In this document: piece after piece, positions 41,477 to 49,069 of the stretch
How positions within the stretch are numbered: the stretch's first letter is position 1
Layout of the letters: each line of letters starts with the position of its first letter
DNA from: Microtetraspora glauca
GTDB taxonomy: Bacteria; Actinomycetota; Actinomycetes; Streptosporangiales; Streptosporangiaceae
DNA: 64,000 nt
Reading direction: 5' to 3'
NCBI GenBank assembly: GCA_001570385.1
Contig: BBYL01000032.1
Span: 1-64,000, forward strand
Position numbers and translations under genes: made by a program
The notes under the pieces: generated by a model
What the model was told of the DNA's origin: nothing
The model's input: only the letters and a program-made list of their open reading frames with translations
Database searches by the model: none

Positions 41477-41752
41477 ATGGAGCGGGTGCGCGATCGAGAT
41501 CCCGTCAAGGCCGGAGTCTTCGAGTCCTGGCTCGTACGTCTTGAGCACAACGTCAGCGAGCGAATAGTGCCCGTCGATCTGCGGGTCGCTCAGGAATGGG
41601 GTGCGCTCAATTCGAGGGCGGCGTTGCCGGTGGTCGACGGACTTCTGGCCGCGACAGCGCGTGTGCGAGGGTGGACGGTGGTCACGCGGAACATCGAGGA
41701 CTTCGAACGTACGGGAGCGCGGCTACTCAATCCGTTCGAGTGGCCGGTGTGA
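41477..41752 (+). pseudogene. VapC-type PIN toxin, 5'-truncated
   Basis: The 91-residue frame matches the C-terminal two thirds of FitB/VapC PIN toxins: IVPVDLRVAQEWGALNS, LPVVDGLLAATARVRGWTVV (acidic metal ligand) and TRNIEDFERTGARLLNPF (final Asp). The N-terminal MxxLDTNVxSE strand, which carries the first catalytic Asp, is missing, and no VapB antitoxin precedes it. It is probably an inactive leftover of a toxin-antitoxin pair. Confidence 0.75.
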
Positions 41753-41783
41753 GTCCGTACGTCCGGCAGGGGTTGACCGGAAA

Positions 41784-41818
41784 CGGCGGAACCCCGCTGC
41801 CGAGGCGGGGTTCCGCCG
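41784..41818. terminator. Bidirectional terminator hairpin
   Basis: CGGCGGAACCCCGC and GCGGGGTTCCGCCG make a perfect 14-bp stem with a seven-base loop between the convergent VapC remnant and the acyl-CoA ligase gene. Confidence 0.8.
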
Positions 41819-41836
41819 GGTTTCCGGCCGGATCGC

Positions 41837-43498
41837 TCATGAGGAGCGGTCGCTCACGGAGTTCTCGACGTCACTGCGGACCACCTTGCCGGTCGCGTTG
41901 CGCGGCAGCCGCTCCGTGGTGATCCGCCAGCGGGACGGCACCTTGAAGTAGGCCAGCTCCCCCTGGGCGTGGGCCCGCAGGTCGTCCTCGCTGACCGGCT
42001 GCTCGCCGTCGGTGACGACAACGGCCATGACCTCCTGGCCGAGGTCGGGGTGGGGGACGCCGATCACGACGCACTCCAGCACCGCGGGATGCTCCGCCAG
42101 GACGTTCTCGATCTCGGCCGGGTAGACGTTCTCCCCGCCGCGCAGGATCAGGTCGGAGCGCCGGGTGGTGAGGCGGACCCGCCCCTGCTCCATCACGCCG
42201 ATGTCGCCCGTGTGCAGCCACCGGTCCGCGCGTATGGTCCGGTCGGTGGCCTCCGGGTCCTTCCAGTAGCCGAGCATGTTGAACGGGCTGCGGACGCAGA
42301 TCTCGCCCTCCTCGCCCTCGGGCAGCGGCTCGCCCAGCGGGTCGCGGATCTCCACCCGTACGGTCATGATGGGATGGCCCAGCGTGCCGGGCGCTTCCGC
42401 GAGGTCGGCGGGCGTCGCCGCGGCCACGGCGGTCGAGGTCTCGGTCAGCCCGTAGCTGTCGACCAGGGCGTCCTTGGCCGGGGGGAACGCCTGGCGCAGC
42501 CGCTCCTTGAACGCCGTCGAGGACGGCGCGGACGCCAGCGCGAAGGCCGTCAGCGAGGAGAGGTCGTACTTCGACAGGTCGCCGTGCTCGATCAGCCGGT
42601 GCGCCATCGTGGGCACGGCCCCCCAGTTGGTGACCCGCTCCTTCTCGATCAGCCGCAGCACGCGGTCCACGTCGAAGGCGCCCTGGTGCATGACCACGGC
42701 GCTGCCGGTCGCCAGTCGGGGCACGGCGAGGTTGTGCAGGCTGGCGATGTGGAACAGCGGAAGGGCCAGCAGATAACGCCGGTCGGCGGGGTCGGACGGG
42801 CCACCGAACGCGCGGATCATGGCGTCGTTCATCCGGTGGTACTCGATGACCGACGTCACGTTCCGGTGCGAGTGCACCGCGCCCTTCGGCCGTCCCGACG
42901 TCCCGCTCGTGTAGAGGATGACGGCGGGGTCGTCCTCGGCGACGTCGGCGGTCGGGAGGACGGCGTCCGGGTGCAGGCGGGCCAGCCGGGGGATGTCGTC
43001 CTCCACGGTCAGGACGGTGACGTCGCCCTCGACCAGCGCGGCGCGCTTGGCGTCCGCGATGACCACGGTGGGTTCGGTGTGGTCCAGCGCGTACGCGACC
43101 TCCCGGCGTGACCACCAGGCGTTGTATCCGACGGCGACGGCGCCGAGCGTCACCGTGGCCCAGAACGAGAGGATCCAGGCGGGGGAGTTGGCCGCGTTGA
43201 CGGCGACCCGGTCGCCGGGGCGCACGCCGTACTCGTCGCGGAGGGCGGTGGCCAGCGACGCGACCTGGGAGAGGTGCTCGGTGAAGCTCAGCCGCTCGCT
43301 CGCGGTCACGATGTAGTCGCGGTCGCCGAACCGGGCGGAGTCGGCGAGGACCTGTCCGAGCGACCTGGCACGGTTCTTGTAGACCTGCATGCGCGCGCCG
43401 AGGACGTCCTCCTCGGCCAGTTCGAAATCGCCGCCGGGACCGGTCAGGCGGGCCATGACCTGAAACGCTGCCGCTCTCGGATCTGTCGACGTGGACAT
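41837..43498 (-). CDS. Acyl-CoA synthetase (AMP-forming)
   Basis: ATG 43498 has GAGAGG upstream. The 553-residue protein has AMP-binding motifs VILYTSGTSGRPKGAVHSHR, LPLFHIASLHN, DSYGLTETSTAVA, DRWLHTGDIGVMEQGRVRL, RRSDLILRGGENVYPAEIEN and the catalytic lysine in PRNATGKVVRSD. It activates a carboxylic acid as CoA thioester. A TCCCGGTCACCGGGA palindrome lies 79 bp upstream, the same motif as before the SDR and OYE genes, so it belongs to the cluster 2 regulon. It is encoded in the opposite direction to the main cluster. Confidence 0.92.
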   Translation of the reverse strand: MSTSTDPRAAAFQVMARLTGPGGDFELAEEDVLGARMQVYKNRARSLGQVLADSARFGDRDYIVTASERLSFTEHLSQVASLATALRDEYGVRPGDRVAVNAANSPAWILSFWATVTLGAVAVGYNAWWSRREVAYALDHTEPTVVIADAKRAALVEGDVTVLTVEDDIPRLARLHPDAVLPTADVAEDDPAVILYTSGTSGRPKGAVHSHRNVTSVIEYHRMNDAMIRAFGGPSDPADRRYLLALPLFHIASLHNLAVPRLATGSAVVMHQGAFDVDRVLRLIEKERVTNWGAVPTMAHRLIEHGDLSKYDLSSLTAFALASAPSSTAFKERLRQAFPPAKDALVDSYGLTETSTAVAAATPADLAEAPGTLGHPIMTVRVEIRDPLGEPLPEGEEGEICVRSPFNMLGYWKDPEATDRTIRADRWLHTGDIGVMEQGRVRLTTRRSDLILRGGENVYPAEIENVLAEHPAVLECVVIGVPHPDLGQEVMAVVVTDGEQPVSEDDLRAHAQGELAYFKVPSRWRITTERLPRNATGKVVRSDVENSVSDRSS

Positions 43499-43576
43499 CG
43501 ATTGCCTCTCGTGCCGGCGGGAATCCGTCTTGTTGGCCGCCCATTCTGGCTTCCGCACGCGCCGCGAAACGGGTCT

Positions 43577-43591
43577 TCCCGGTCACCGGGA
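43577..43591. promoter_or_regulatory. 15-bp palindrome (motif P, site 1) upstream of the ligase
   Basis: TCCCGGTCACCGGGA is a perfect palindrome around a central base, between the ligase start (43498) and the TetR stop (43611). An identical copy occurs at 46600. Confidence 0.65.
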
Positions 43592-43610
43592 CTGCGATAC
43601 GAATATTCTC

Positions 43611-44276
43611 TCAGTCTCCGCCCGGCGCGTACGGAGCCCGCAGCAGGGCCGCCATGCTCACGGTGAGATCGGAGACGACCTCGTCGAGAGTGGCGGTGGG
43701 ACCCGCGGGTGAGGACCGCCGGCGCTCGTGGTCTGCGAGAACCCGGATCACGATGACGGCCATCCACCGGGTCCTGCGTTCGAACACCGCCTGGGGCAGG
43801 CCGGGCAGCCGGAGCCGTAGCTGCGCCAGCATGTACCCGATGCCGGGATGCTTCTGGCCGCCGTACTCCCGGGGGTCCTGGATCATCGGATGGTCGATGA
43901 CGCCGGCGAGGAAGCGGAGATACCAGCTCTGCCGGCCGGGTCCCGTCGTCGATTCGGCGAGCGGGGCCACGAGCAGCCGGATGAGCGCCTCGACGCCCGG
44001 CGGCTCGCCGGCCGCCCGGAGTTCTTCGACCAGTTCCATGCGCCGTTCGGTGATCGGCGCGGAGCGGTGCCGCGCGATGGCCGCGATCAGCCCGTCCTTG
44101 GAGCCGAAGTGGTACTGGGCGGCCGAGTTGTTGCGCTGGCCCGCGGTCACGCCGACCGTGCGCAGCGAGACGGAGGCGATCCCGTTCTCGGCGAAGAGCC
44201 GCTCCGCCACCTCGATCAGCCGGATCCGGGTGTCCTGGCCCAGAGCCGCGTCGGCGCCCGTCTCGTCCGGAGTCAC
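43611..44276 (-). CDS. TetR family transcriptional regulator
   Basis: GTG 44276 gives 221 residues. The N-terminal DNA-binding domain reads TRIRLIEVAERLFAENGIAS, SLRTVGVTAGQRNNSAAQYHFGSK (recognition helix QRNNSAAQYHF). The large C-terminal domain is helical with LIRLLVAPLAE and SWYLRFLAGVIDHP. It is divergent from the second sulfatase; the 94-bp gap holds two palindromes expected to be its operators, so it should repress itself and the sulfatase until a ligand, perhaps an acyl-CoA or the sulfate ester, is present. Confidence 0.9.
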   Translation of the reverse strand: MTPDETGADAALGQDTRIRLIEVAERLFAENGIASVSLRTVGVTAGQRNNSAAQYHFGSKDGLIAAIARHRSAPITERRMELVEELRAAGEPPGVEALIRLLVAPLAESTTGPGRQSWYLRFLAGVIDHPMIQDPREYGGQKHPGIGYMLAQLRLRLPGLPQAVFERRTRWMAVIVIRVLADHERRRSSPAGPTATLDEVVSDLTVSMAALLRAPYAPGGD

Positions 44277-44312
44277 GGGAGACGCCGTTCGGGGAAGAGG
44301 CTATTGATCAGA

Positions 44313-44352
44313 TAAGGCACATGTCTTATCTTGCCGTAAGACACGTGCCTTA
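44313..44352. promoter_or_regulatory. Paired TetR-type operators between tetR and the sulfatase gene
   Basis: TAAGGCACATGTCTTA (44313-44328) and TAAGACACGTGCCTTA (44337-44352) are two near-palindromes of form TAAGRCACRTGYCTTA, centred 24 bp apart. The second ends eight bases before the GGGAGG ribosome site (44361-44366). Two dimers about two helical turns apart is a common TetR arrangement. Confidence 0.78.
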
Positions 44353-44370
44353 CCGATATCGGGAGGTCGA

Positions 44371-46581
44371 GTGACGAGCGGGCGGGCTCCGGGCGGAATC
44401 GACGGGACGGCGACGAGCGCGACGGGAACCACGCGTCCCAACGTCGTGGTCGTCCTCCTCGACGACGTCGGTTTCGGGGCGGCCCGGACCTTCGGCGGTC
44501 CGATCGACACGCCGGTGCTCGACGCGCTCTCCGCCGAGGGGCTGCGCTACAACCGGTTCCACACGACCGCGATCTGCTCACCCACCAGGGCCTCCCTGAT
44601 CACCGGCAGGGACCCGCACGTCACGGGTGTCGGTACGGTGCTGAACTCGGCCAACGGCCACCCGGGATACGAGGGCGTGCTCCGGCCGGAGGCCGCGTCC
44701 GTCGCCACCGTCCTGCGGCGGAACGGCTACGGCACGGCCGCGTTCGGCAAGTGGCACCTCACCCCGCCGTGGGAGTCCACCCAGGTCGGTCCGTTCGACC
44801 GCTGGCCCACCGGGCAGGGGTTCGACACGTTCTACGGCTTCCTCGGCGGCGAGACCGACCAGTACGACCCGACGCTCTACGAAGGCACGACCCCGGTGGC
44901 CCGGCCCAACGTGCCCGGCTACCACCTGACCGAGGATCTGGTCGGCCGGGCCGTCGACTGGCTGCGGCTGCGGACGTCGCTGGCCCCCGGACGCCCGTTC
45001 TTCCTCTACCTCGCCCCCGGCGCGACCCACGCGCCGCTGCAGGTCCCCGGAGCGTGGAGCGAGAAGTACCGGGGGAGGTTCGGCCGGGGCTGGGACGTCC
45101 TGCGCGAGGAGACACTCGAACGGCAGAAGCGGCTCGGCGTCGTGCCCGCGAACACGAAGCTGACGCCGCGGCCCGGCGAGATTCCGGCGTGGGACGGCCT
45201 CGGCGACGGGGAGAAGGCGGTCGCGGAACGCCTGATGGAGGTCTACGCCGGGTTCCTCGAGCACACCGACGCGCAGATCGGGCGGCTGGTCCATGCGCTC
45301 AAGGAGAGCGGGCGGTTCGACGACACGATGTTCTTCTACGTCGTCGGGGACAACGGCAGCAGCGCCGAGGGAGGCGTCCCCGGCAGCGTGAACTACATGG
45401 GCGCGCTTCAGGGACTGCCGGAGAGCGTCGCCTCCCAGCTCGACCTGCTCGACGAGATCGGCGGACCGAACACCTACCCGCAGTATCCGGTGGGGTGGGC
45501 GTGGGCGCTGACCGCGCCCTTCCAGTGGGTGAAGCAGGTCGCCTCGCACCTCGGAGGCACGCGCAACCCCCTGGTGCTCACCTGGCCGGCCGGTATCGCC
45601 GACAGGGGCGGCCTGCGCGCGCAGTTCTCCCATGTCAACGACATCGCGCCGACGATCCTCGAGGCGGCGGGGATCGAGCCGCCCACGGAGGTGGACGGCG
45701 TCGTGCAGGTGCCGATGGACGGCACCAGCCTGATGTACACCTTCGCCGACGCGGACGCGCCGGAGCGGCACACCACGCAGTACTTCGAGGTGTACGGGCA
45801 CCGGTCGATCTACCGCGACGGGTGGATGGCCTCCGCCCACCACGGCGGCCTGCCGTGGTCGATCGGGCGGCCGGGCGCGGACCGGCCCTTCGAGGACGAC
45901 GTCTGGGAGCTCTACGACCTCGAACGGGACTTCAGCCAGGCCGACGACCTGGCCGCCGCCGAGCCCGGGAAGCTCCGGAGGATGCGGGCGCTCTTCGAAC
46001 AGGAGGCCGCGCGGGCCGGCATCCTGCCGCTGCGCGACGCGCGCGTCGCGCGGACCCGGATGCCCAACCTGGCGCGCGGCAGGCGGCGGTTCACCTACCA
46101 CCCCGGCGCCGTCGGCATCCCGGAGTCCAACGCCCCGCGCGTGGTCGGCAGGTCCTGGTCCCTGCGCGCCGTGATCCGTGTCGACGCCCCCGGCGCGTAC
46201 GGCGTGATCGCCACGATGGGAGGACGCGCCGCCGGCTGGTCGCTCCACCTCGACGACGCCGGACGGCCGGTCTTCGTCTACCGCACCTTCGCGATGGCGT
46301 GCCTGAGGCTCACCGGCGAGGACGGTCTCGGAGCCGGACGGCACACGATCGACGTGGCCTTCTCCTACGACGGCGGGATCGCCGCGGGGGGCACTGTCAC
46401 CCTCGTCGTGGACGGCGTCCCGGCGGGGGAGGACCGGATCGCGGTGACGCCTCCCGCGATCTTCTCCATCGACGAGACGTTCGACATCGGCCTGAGCACC
46501 GGGTCTCCGGTGGGCGAGTATCCCGCGTCCTACCCCTTCACCCGCGGCACGATCGAGCGGGTCGACATCACCCTCGACTAG
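44371..46581 (+). CDS. Type I sulfatase (arylsulfatase-like), Cys-type
   Basis: GTG 44371 follows GGGAGG. The 736-residue protein has metal ligands in VLLDDVGFGAARTFGGP, the signature CSPTRASLITGR (Cys69), GKWHLTPPW, GATHAPLQVP, VGDNGSSAEGG and a C-terminal beta domain (SWSLRAVIRVDAPGAYGVIA). It is clearly related to the first sulfatase (same GPFDRWPTGQGFDTFYGF block) but not a recent duplicate. No signal peptide is seen, so it acts on imported substrate. No FGE is in this cluster; the one at 13292 could mature it. Its place with a FadD17-like ligase and an igr-like aldolase module points to a sulfated steroid or similar side-chain-bearing substrate. Confidence 0.93.
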   Translation: MTSGRAPGGIDGTATSATGTTRPNVVVVLLDDVGFGAARTFGGPIDTPVLDALSAEGLRYNRFHTTAICSPTRASLITGRDPHVTGVGTVLNSANGHPGYEGVLRPEAASVATVLRRNGYGTAAFGKWHLTPPWESTQVGPFDRWPTGQGFDTFYGFLGGETDQYDPTLYEGTTPVARPNVPGYHLTEDLVGRAVDWLRLRTSLAPGRPFFLYLAPGATHAPLQVPGAWSEKYRGRFGRGWDVLREETLERQKRLGVVPANTKLTPRPGEIPAWDGLGDGEKAVAERLMEVYAGFLEHTDAQIGRLVHALKESGRFDDTMFFYVVGDNGSSAEGGVPGSVNYMGALQGLPESVASQLDLLDEIGGPNTYPQYPVGWAWALTAPFQWVKQVASHLGGTRNPLVLTWPAGIADRGGLRAQFSHVNDIAPTILEAAGIEPPTEVDGVVQVPMDGTSLMYTFADADAPERHTTQYFEVYGHRSIYRDGWMASAHHGGLPWSIGRPGADRPFEDDVWELYDLERDFSQADDLAAAEPGKLRRMRALFEQEAARAGILPLRDARVARTRMPNLARGRRRFTYHPGAVGIPESNAPRVVGRSWSLRAVIRVDAPGAYGVIATMGGRAAGWSLHLDDAGRPVFVYRTFAMACLRLTGEDGLGAGRHTIDVAFSYDGGIAAGGTVTLVVDGVPAGEDRIAVTPPAIFSIDETFDIGLSTGSPVGEYPASYPFTRGTIERVDITLD

Positions 46582-46599
46582 AGAACTCCGGACGCCTCC

Positions 46600-46614
46600 T
46601 CCCGGTCACCGGGA
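46600..46614. promoter_or_regulatory. Motif P, site 2, upstream of the SDR
   Basis: TCCCGGTCACCGGGA, identical to site 1. It lies 18 bp after the sulfatase stop and is paired with site 3, 52 bp away. Confidence 0.65.
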
Positions 46615-46651
46615 CCCCCGCGCGGCGTCCGCACCGTCGTCGAAGAGTTGC

Positions 46652-46666
46652 TCCCGGTGAGCGGGA
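46652..46666. promoter_or_regulatory. Motif P, site 3, upstream of the SDR
   Basis: TCCCGGTGAGCGGGA fits TCCCGNTNANCGGGA. It is 67 bp before the SDR start. The pattern (CG half-sites, T/A inside) resembles IclR-family operators; that is an inference from form. Confidence 0.65.
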
Positions 46667-46732
46667 CTGCCTACTCGGGGTGGGTTGGGTCACATCACTA
46701 TTGCGGCCATTGCCGGGTGAAACGGGAGATCA

Positions 46733-47494
46733 ATGGGAAGCCTCGACGGGAAGATCGCCATCGTGACCGGTGCCGGCCAGGGGGTCGGACAGGGGATCGC
46801 GCTCGCACTCGCCTCGGAAGGCGCGTCCGTCGCGGTGCTCGGCCGGACCCTGCCGAAGCTGGACGCGACCTGTGGTCTGATCCGGGAACGCGGAGCGGAG
46901 GCCGAACCCTTCCTCTGCGACGTGAGCGACATTGAGGCCGTCCCCGCCGTCGTCGCGGAGGTGGTCGAGCGGTTCGGCGGAGTCGACATCCTCGTCAACA
47001 ACGCGTACTCGGGTTCGTATGGACCGCTCCTGTCGATGGACGACGCCGCCTTCCAGAAGGGCTTCCGCAGCGGGCCGTTCGCGGCCTTCGCGTTCATGCG
47101 GGCCTGCCACCCGCACATGAAGGAGCGGGGCGGCGGCAGCATCGTCAACCTGATCACCTCCGCCACGGTCCGGTGGGATCCCACGACCTACGGCGCGTAC
47201 GCGGCGGCCAAACAGGCGCTCCGCTCGCTGACCAGGACGGTGGCCGCGGAATGGGGCGTGGACGGCATCCGCGCCAACTCGATCGCCCCGCACGCGCTCT
47301 CGCCCGGACTGAAGCGATGGATGGAGGCGAACCCCGCCGAGGCGGAGGAGTTCCGCCGGACGATCCCGCTCGGCTACGTCGGCGACTGCGAGCGGGACAT
47401 CGGGCGGGCCGTGGTCGCGCTGGTCGGCCCCGACCTGCGCTATCTCACCGGCGCCACCGTGCCACTCGACGGCGGACAGGCCAACTTCGGATGA
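46733..47494 (+). CDS. Short-chain dehydrogenase/reductase
   Basis: ATG 46733 with GGGAG upstream gives 253 residues: IVTGAGQGVGQG, Asp-free second strand (LGRTLPK, suggesting NADP), LVNNAYSGSYG in place of NNAG, Ser in NLITSATV, YGAYAAAK (YxxxK) and an SPGLKRW loop. It would oxidise or reduce a hydroxyl/keto group on a CoA ester or ring. The substitution of NNAG by NNAY is uncommon but seen in some CoA-ester SDRs. It is first in the transcript that continues into the ABC importer. Confidence 0.9.
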   Translation: MGSLDGKIAIVTGAGQGVGQGIALALASEGASVAVLGRTLPKLDATCGLIRERGAEAEPFLCDVSDIEAVPAVVAEVVERFGGVDILVNNAYSGSYGPLLSMDDAAFQKGFRSGPFAAFAFMRACHPHMKERGGGSIVNLITSATVRWDPTTYGAYAAAKQALRSLTRTVAAEWGVDGIRANSIAPHALSPGLKRWMEANPAEAEEFRRTIPLGYVGDCERDIGRAVVALVGPDLRYLTGATVPLDGGQANFG

Positions 47495-47573
47495 GTCCCG
47501 TCGGGACGAATCCCACCTTCACCCCCCAGGTCCCCGGCCGCCGCATGGCGGTCGGTGAAAGGAGATAGTCCGG

Positions 47574-48980
47574 ATGAAAGGCAACACGATCGCCCGCGTG
47601 GCGGCGAGTGCCGTCGCGCTCACGGTGCTGGCCACCGGGTGTGCGAGCGAGCGCGGGGGATCGGCCGCGGTACCGGGTGCCACCGGCGACGGCGGCGCGA
47701 CGGCGGCCGCGGACTCCGGCGCCAAGGAGATGTTCGGCACGCTGGAGTCGCCGTGCGGCAAGGGCGACGCCAAGGGCGCGACCGACCAGGGCGTCACGGA
47801 CACCACGATCACCATCGGCTACGGCGACGACCGGGGCTTCCCCAAGGCTCCCGGCCTCTCCAAGGAGATGGGCGACGCGGTCAGCACCATGATCAAGTGG
47901 TGTAACGCGCAGGGCGGCATCAACGGCCGGCAGATCAAGGGCAACCAGTACGACGCGGCGTACATGCAGGCCGCGACCGTGATGCAGAAGGCGTGCAAGC
48001 AGGACTTCATGCTCGTCGGCCAGGGCTTCGCCATGGACGAGTCGGCCGAGCAGTACCGCGTCGGCTGCAACCTGCCCACGGTGGCCGGCTTCACCGTCGG
48101 CCCGAACGCCGCGATGGGCCCGATGAAGTTCGAGTCGGTCCCCTACCCGGTGGACTACTTCAACGTCGCGCCCCTGCGCCTGGCGGCCAAGCAGTTCCCC
48201 GACTTCGCCGCGGGCATGGACCTGATCACCTCCACCTCCCCGGCGGTGATGGCGGGCAGCAAGAAGATCGAGTCCGCGCTGAAGAGCATCGACGTCACGC
48301 CGAAGAAGTGCGGCGTCCAGCTCAACGCCGAGGGTGACCCGAGCTACGTGCCGTTCGCGGAGAAGTTCAAGTCGTGCGGCGTCAAGGCGCTGTGGACGTC
48401 GAAGTCGCCCGACCCGGCGGCGTTCAGCCTCCTTGAGTCCCTGGACCGGGTGGGCGCCCACCCGACGCTGGTGTTCGAGGCGACCTGGTACAGCTCGGCC
48501 GTGGCCAAGTGGAACACGCAGGGCGTGGGCGACAACATCCACGCCGGCCTGATCTTCCAGCCGTTCGAGAACGCCGACAAGGTGCCCGCGGTCAAGAAGT
48601 ACCTCGACCTTGTCAACGCCGACGGCGGCAAGGTCGCCCTGCTCGGCATGCAGGCGACCTCGGCCTTCCTGCTGTGGGCGACGGCGGCCAGGGACTGCGG
48701 CTCCGACCTCACCCGCCAGTGCATGGTCAACAAGCTCTCGCAGGTGCACGAGTGGACCGGCGGCGGCCTGCACGCCCCGACCGACCCGGGCGGCAACAAG
48801 CCGGCCACCTGCACGCTGATGGTGAAGCTCACCGGTTCGACGTACAAGCAGGTCGCCCCGGCGAACGTCGGCGAGTTCGAGTGCGGTGACGACAACCTGC
48901 TCAAGACCGACCCGTCCACGTGGGGCACCAAGCTCGACGAGGACCGGGTGGCCACCACGTTCCTGACCACCCCAACGTGA
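47574..48980 (+). CDS. ABC transporter substrate-binding lipoprotein, branched-chain amino-acid type
   Basis: ATG 47574 follows AAAGGAGA. The 468-residue protein has lipobox VLATGC, then DTTITIGYGDDRGFPKAPGL and two Leu/Ile/Val-binding-like lobes (CNAQGGINGRQIKGNQYDAA, AGSKKIESALKSIDVTPKKC). It has many cysteines (GCNLP, KSCGVKAL, ARDCGSDLTRQC). The last residues are cut: a missing C in the run 48970-48973 converts the expected TTPNVIKPQV ending to TTPT and stop. Family members near steroid and aromatic genes bind organic acids rather than amino acids. Confidence 0.9.
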   Translation: MKGNTIARVAASAVALTVLATGCASERGGSAAVPGATGDGGATAAADSGAKEMFGTLESPCGKGDAKGATDQGVTDTTITIGYGDDRGFPKAPGLSKEMGDAVSTMIKWCNAQGGINGRQIKGNQYDAAYMQAATVMQKACKQDFMLVGQGFAMDESAEQYRVGCNLPTVAGFTVGPNAAMGPMKFESVPYPVDYFNVAPLRLAAKQFPDFAAGMDLITSTSPAVMAGSKKIESALKSIDVTPKKCGVQLNAEGDPSYVPFAEKFKSCGVKALWTSKSPDPAAFSLLESLDRVGAHPTLVFEATWYSSAVAKWNTQGVGDNIHAGLIFQPFENADKVPAVKKYLDLVNADGGKVALLGMQATSAFLLWATAARDCGSDLTRQCMVNKLSQVHEWTGGGLHAPTDPGGNKPATCTLMVKLTGSTYKQVAPANVGEFECGDDNLLKTDPSTWGTKLDEDRVATTFLTTPT

Positions 48981-49069
48981 TCAAGCCGCAGGTCTGATCC
49001 CTCGCTGGAGGCGGGCCGTCCCCCTGGCCCGCCTCCAGCCCGTTCCTGCCACTCTCACCTAGGGCAACC

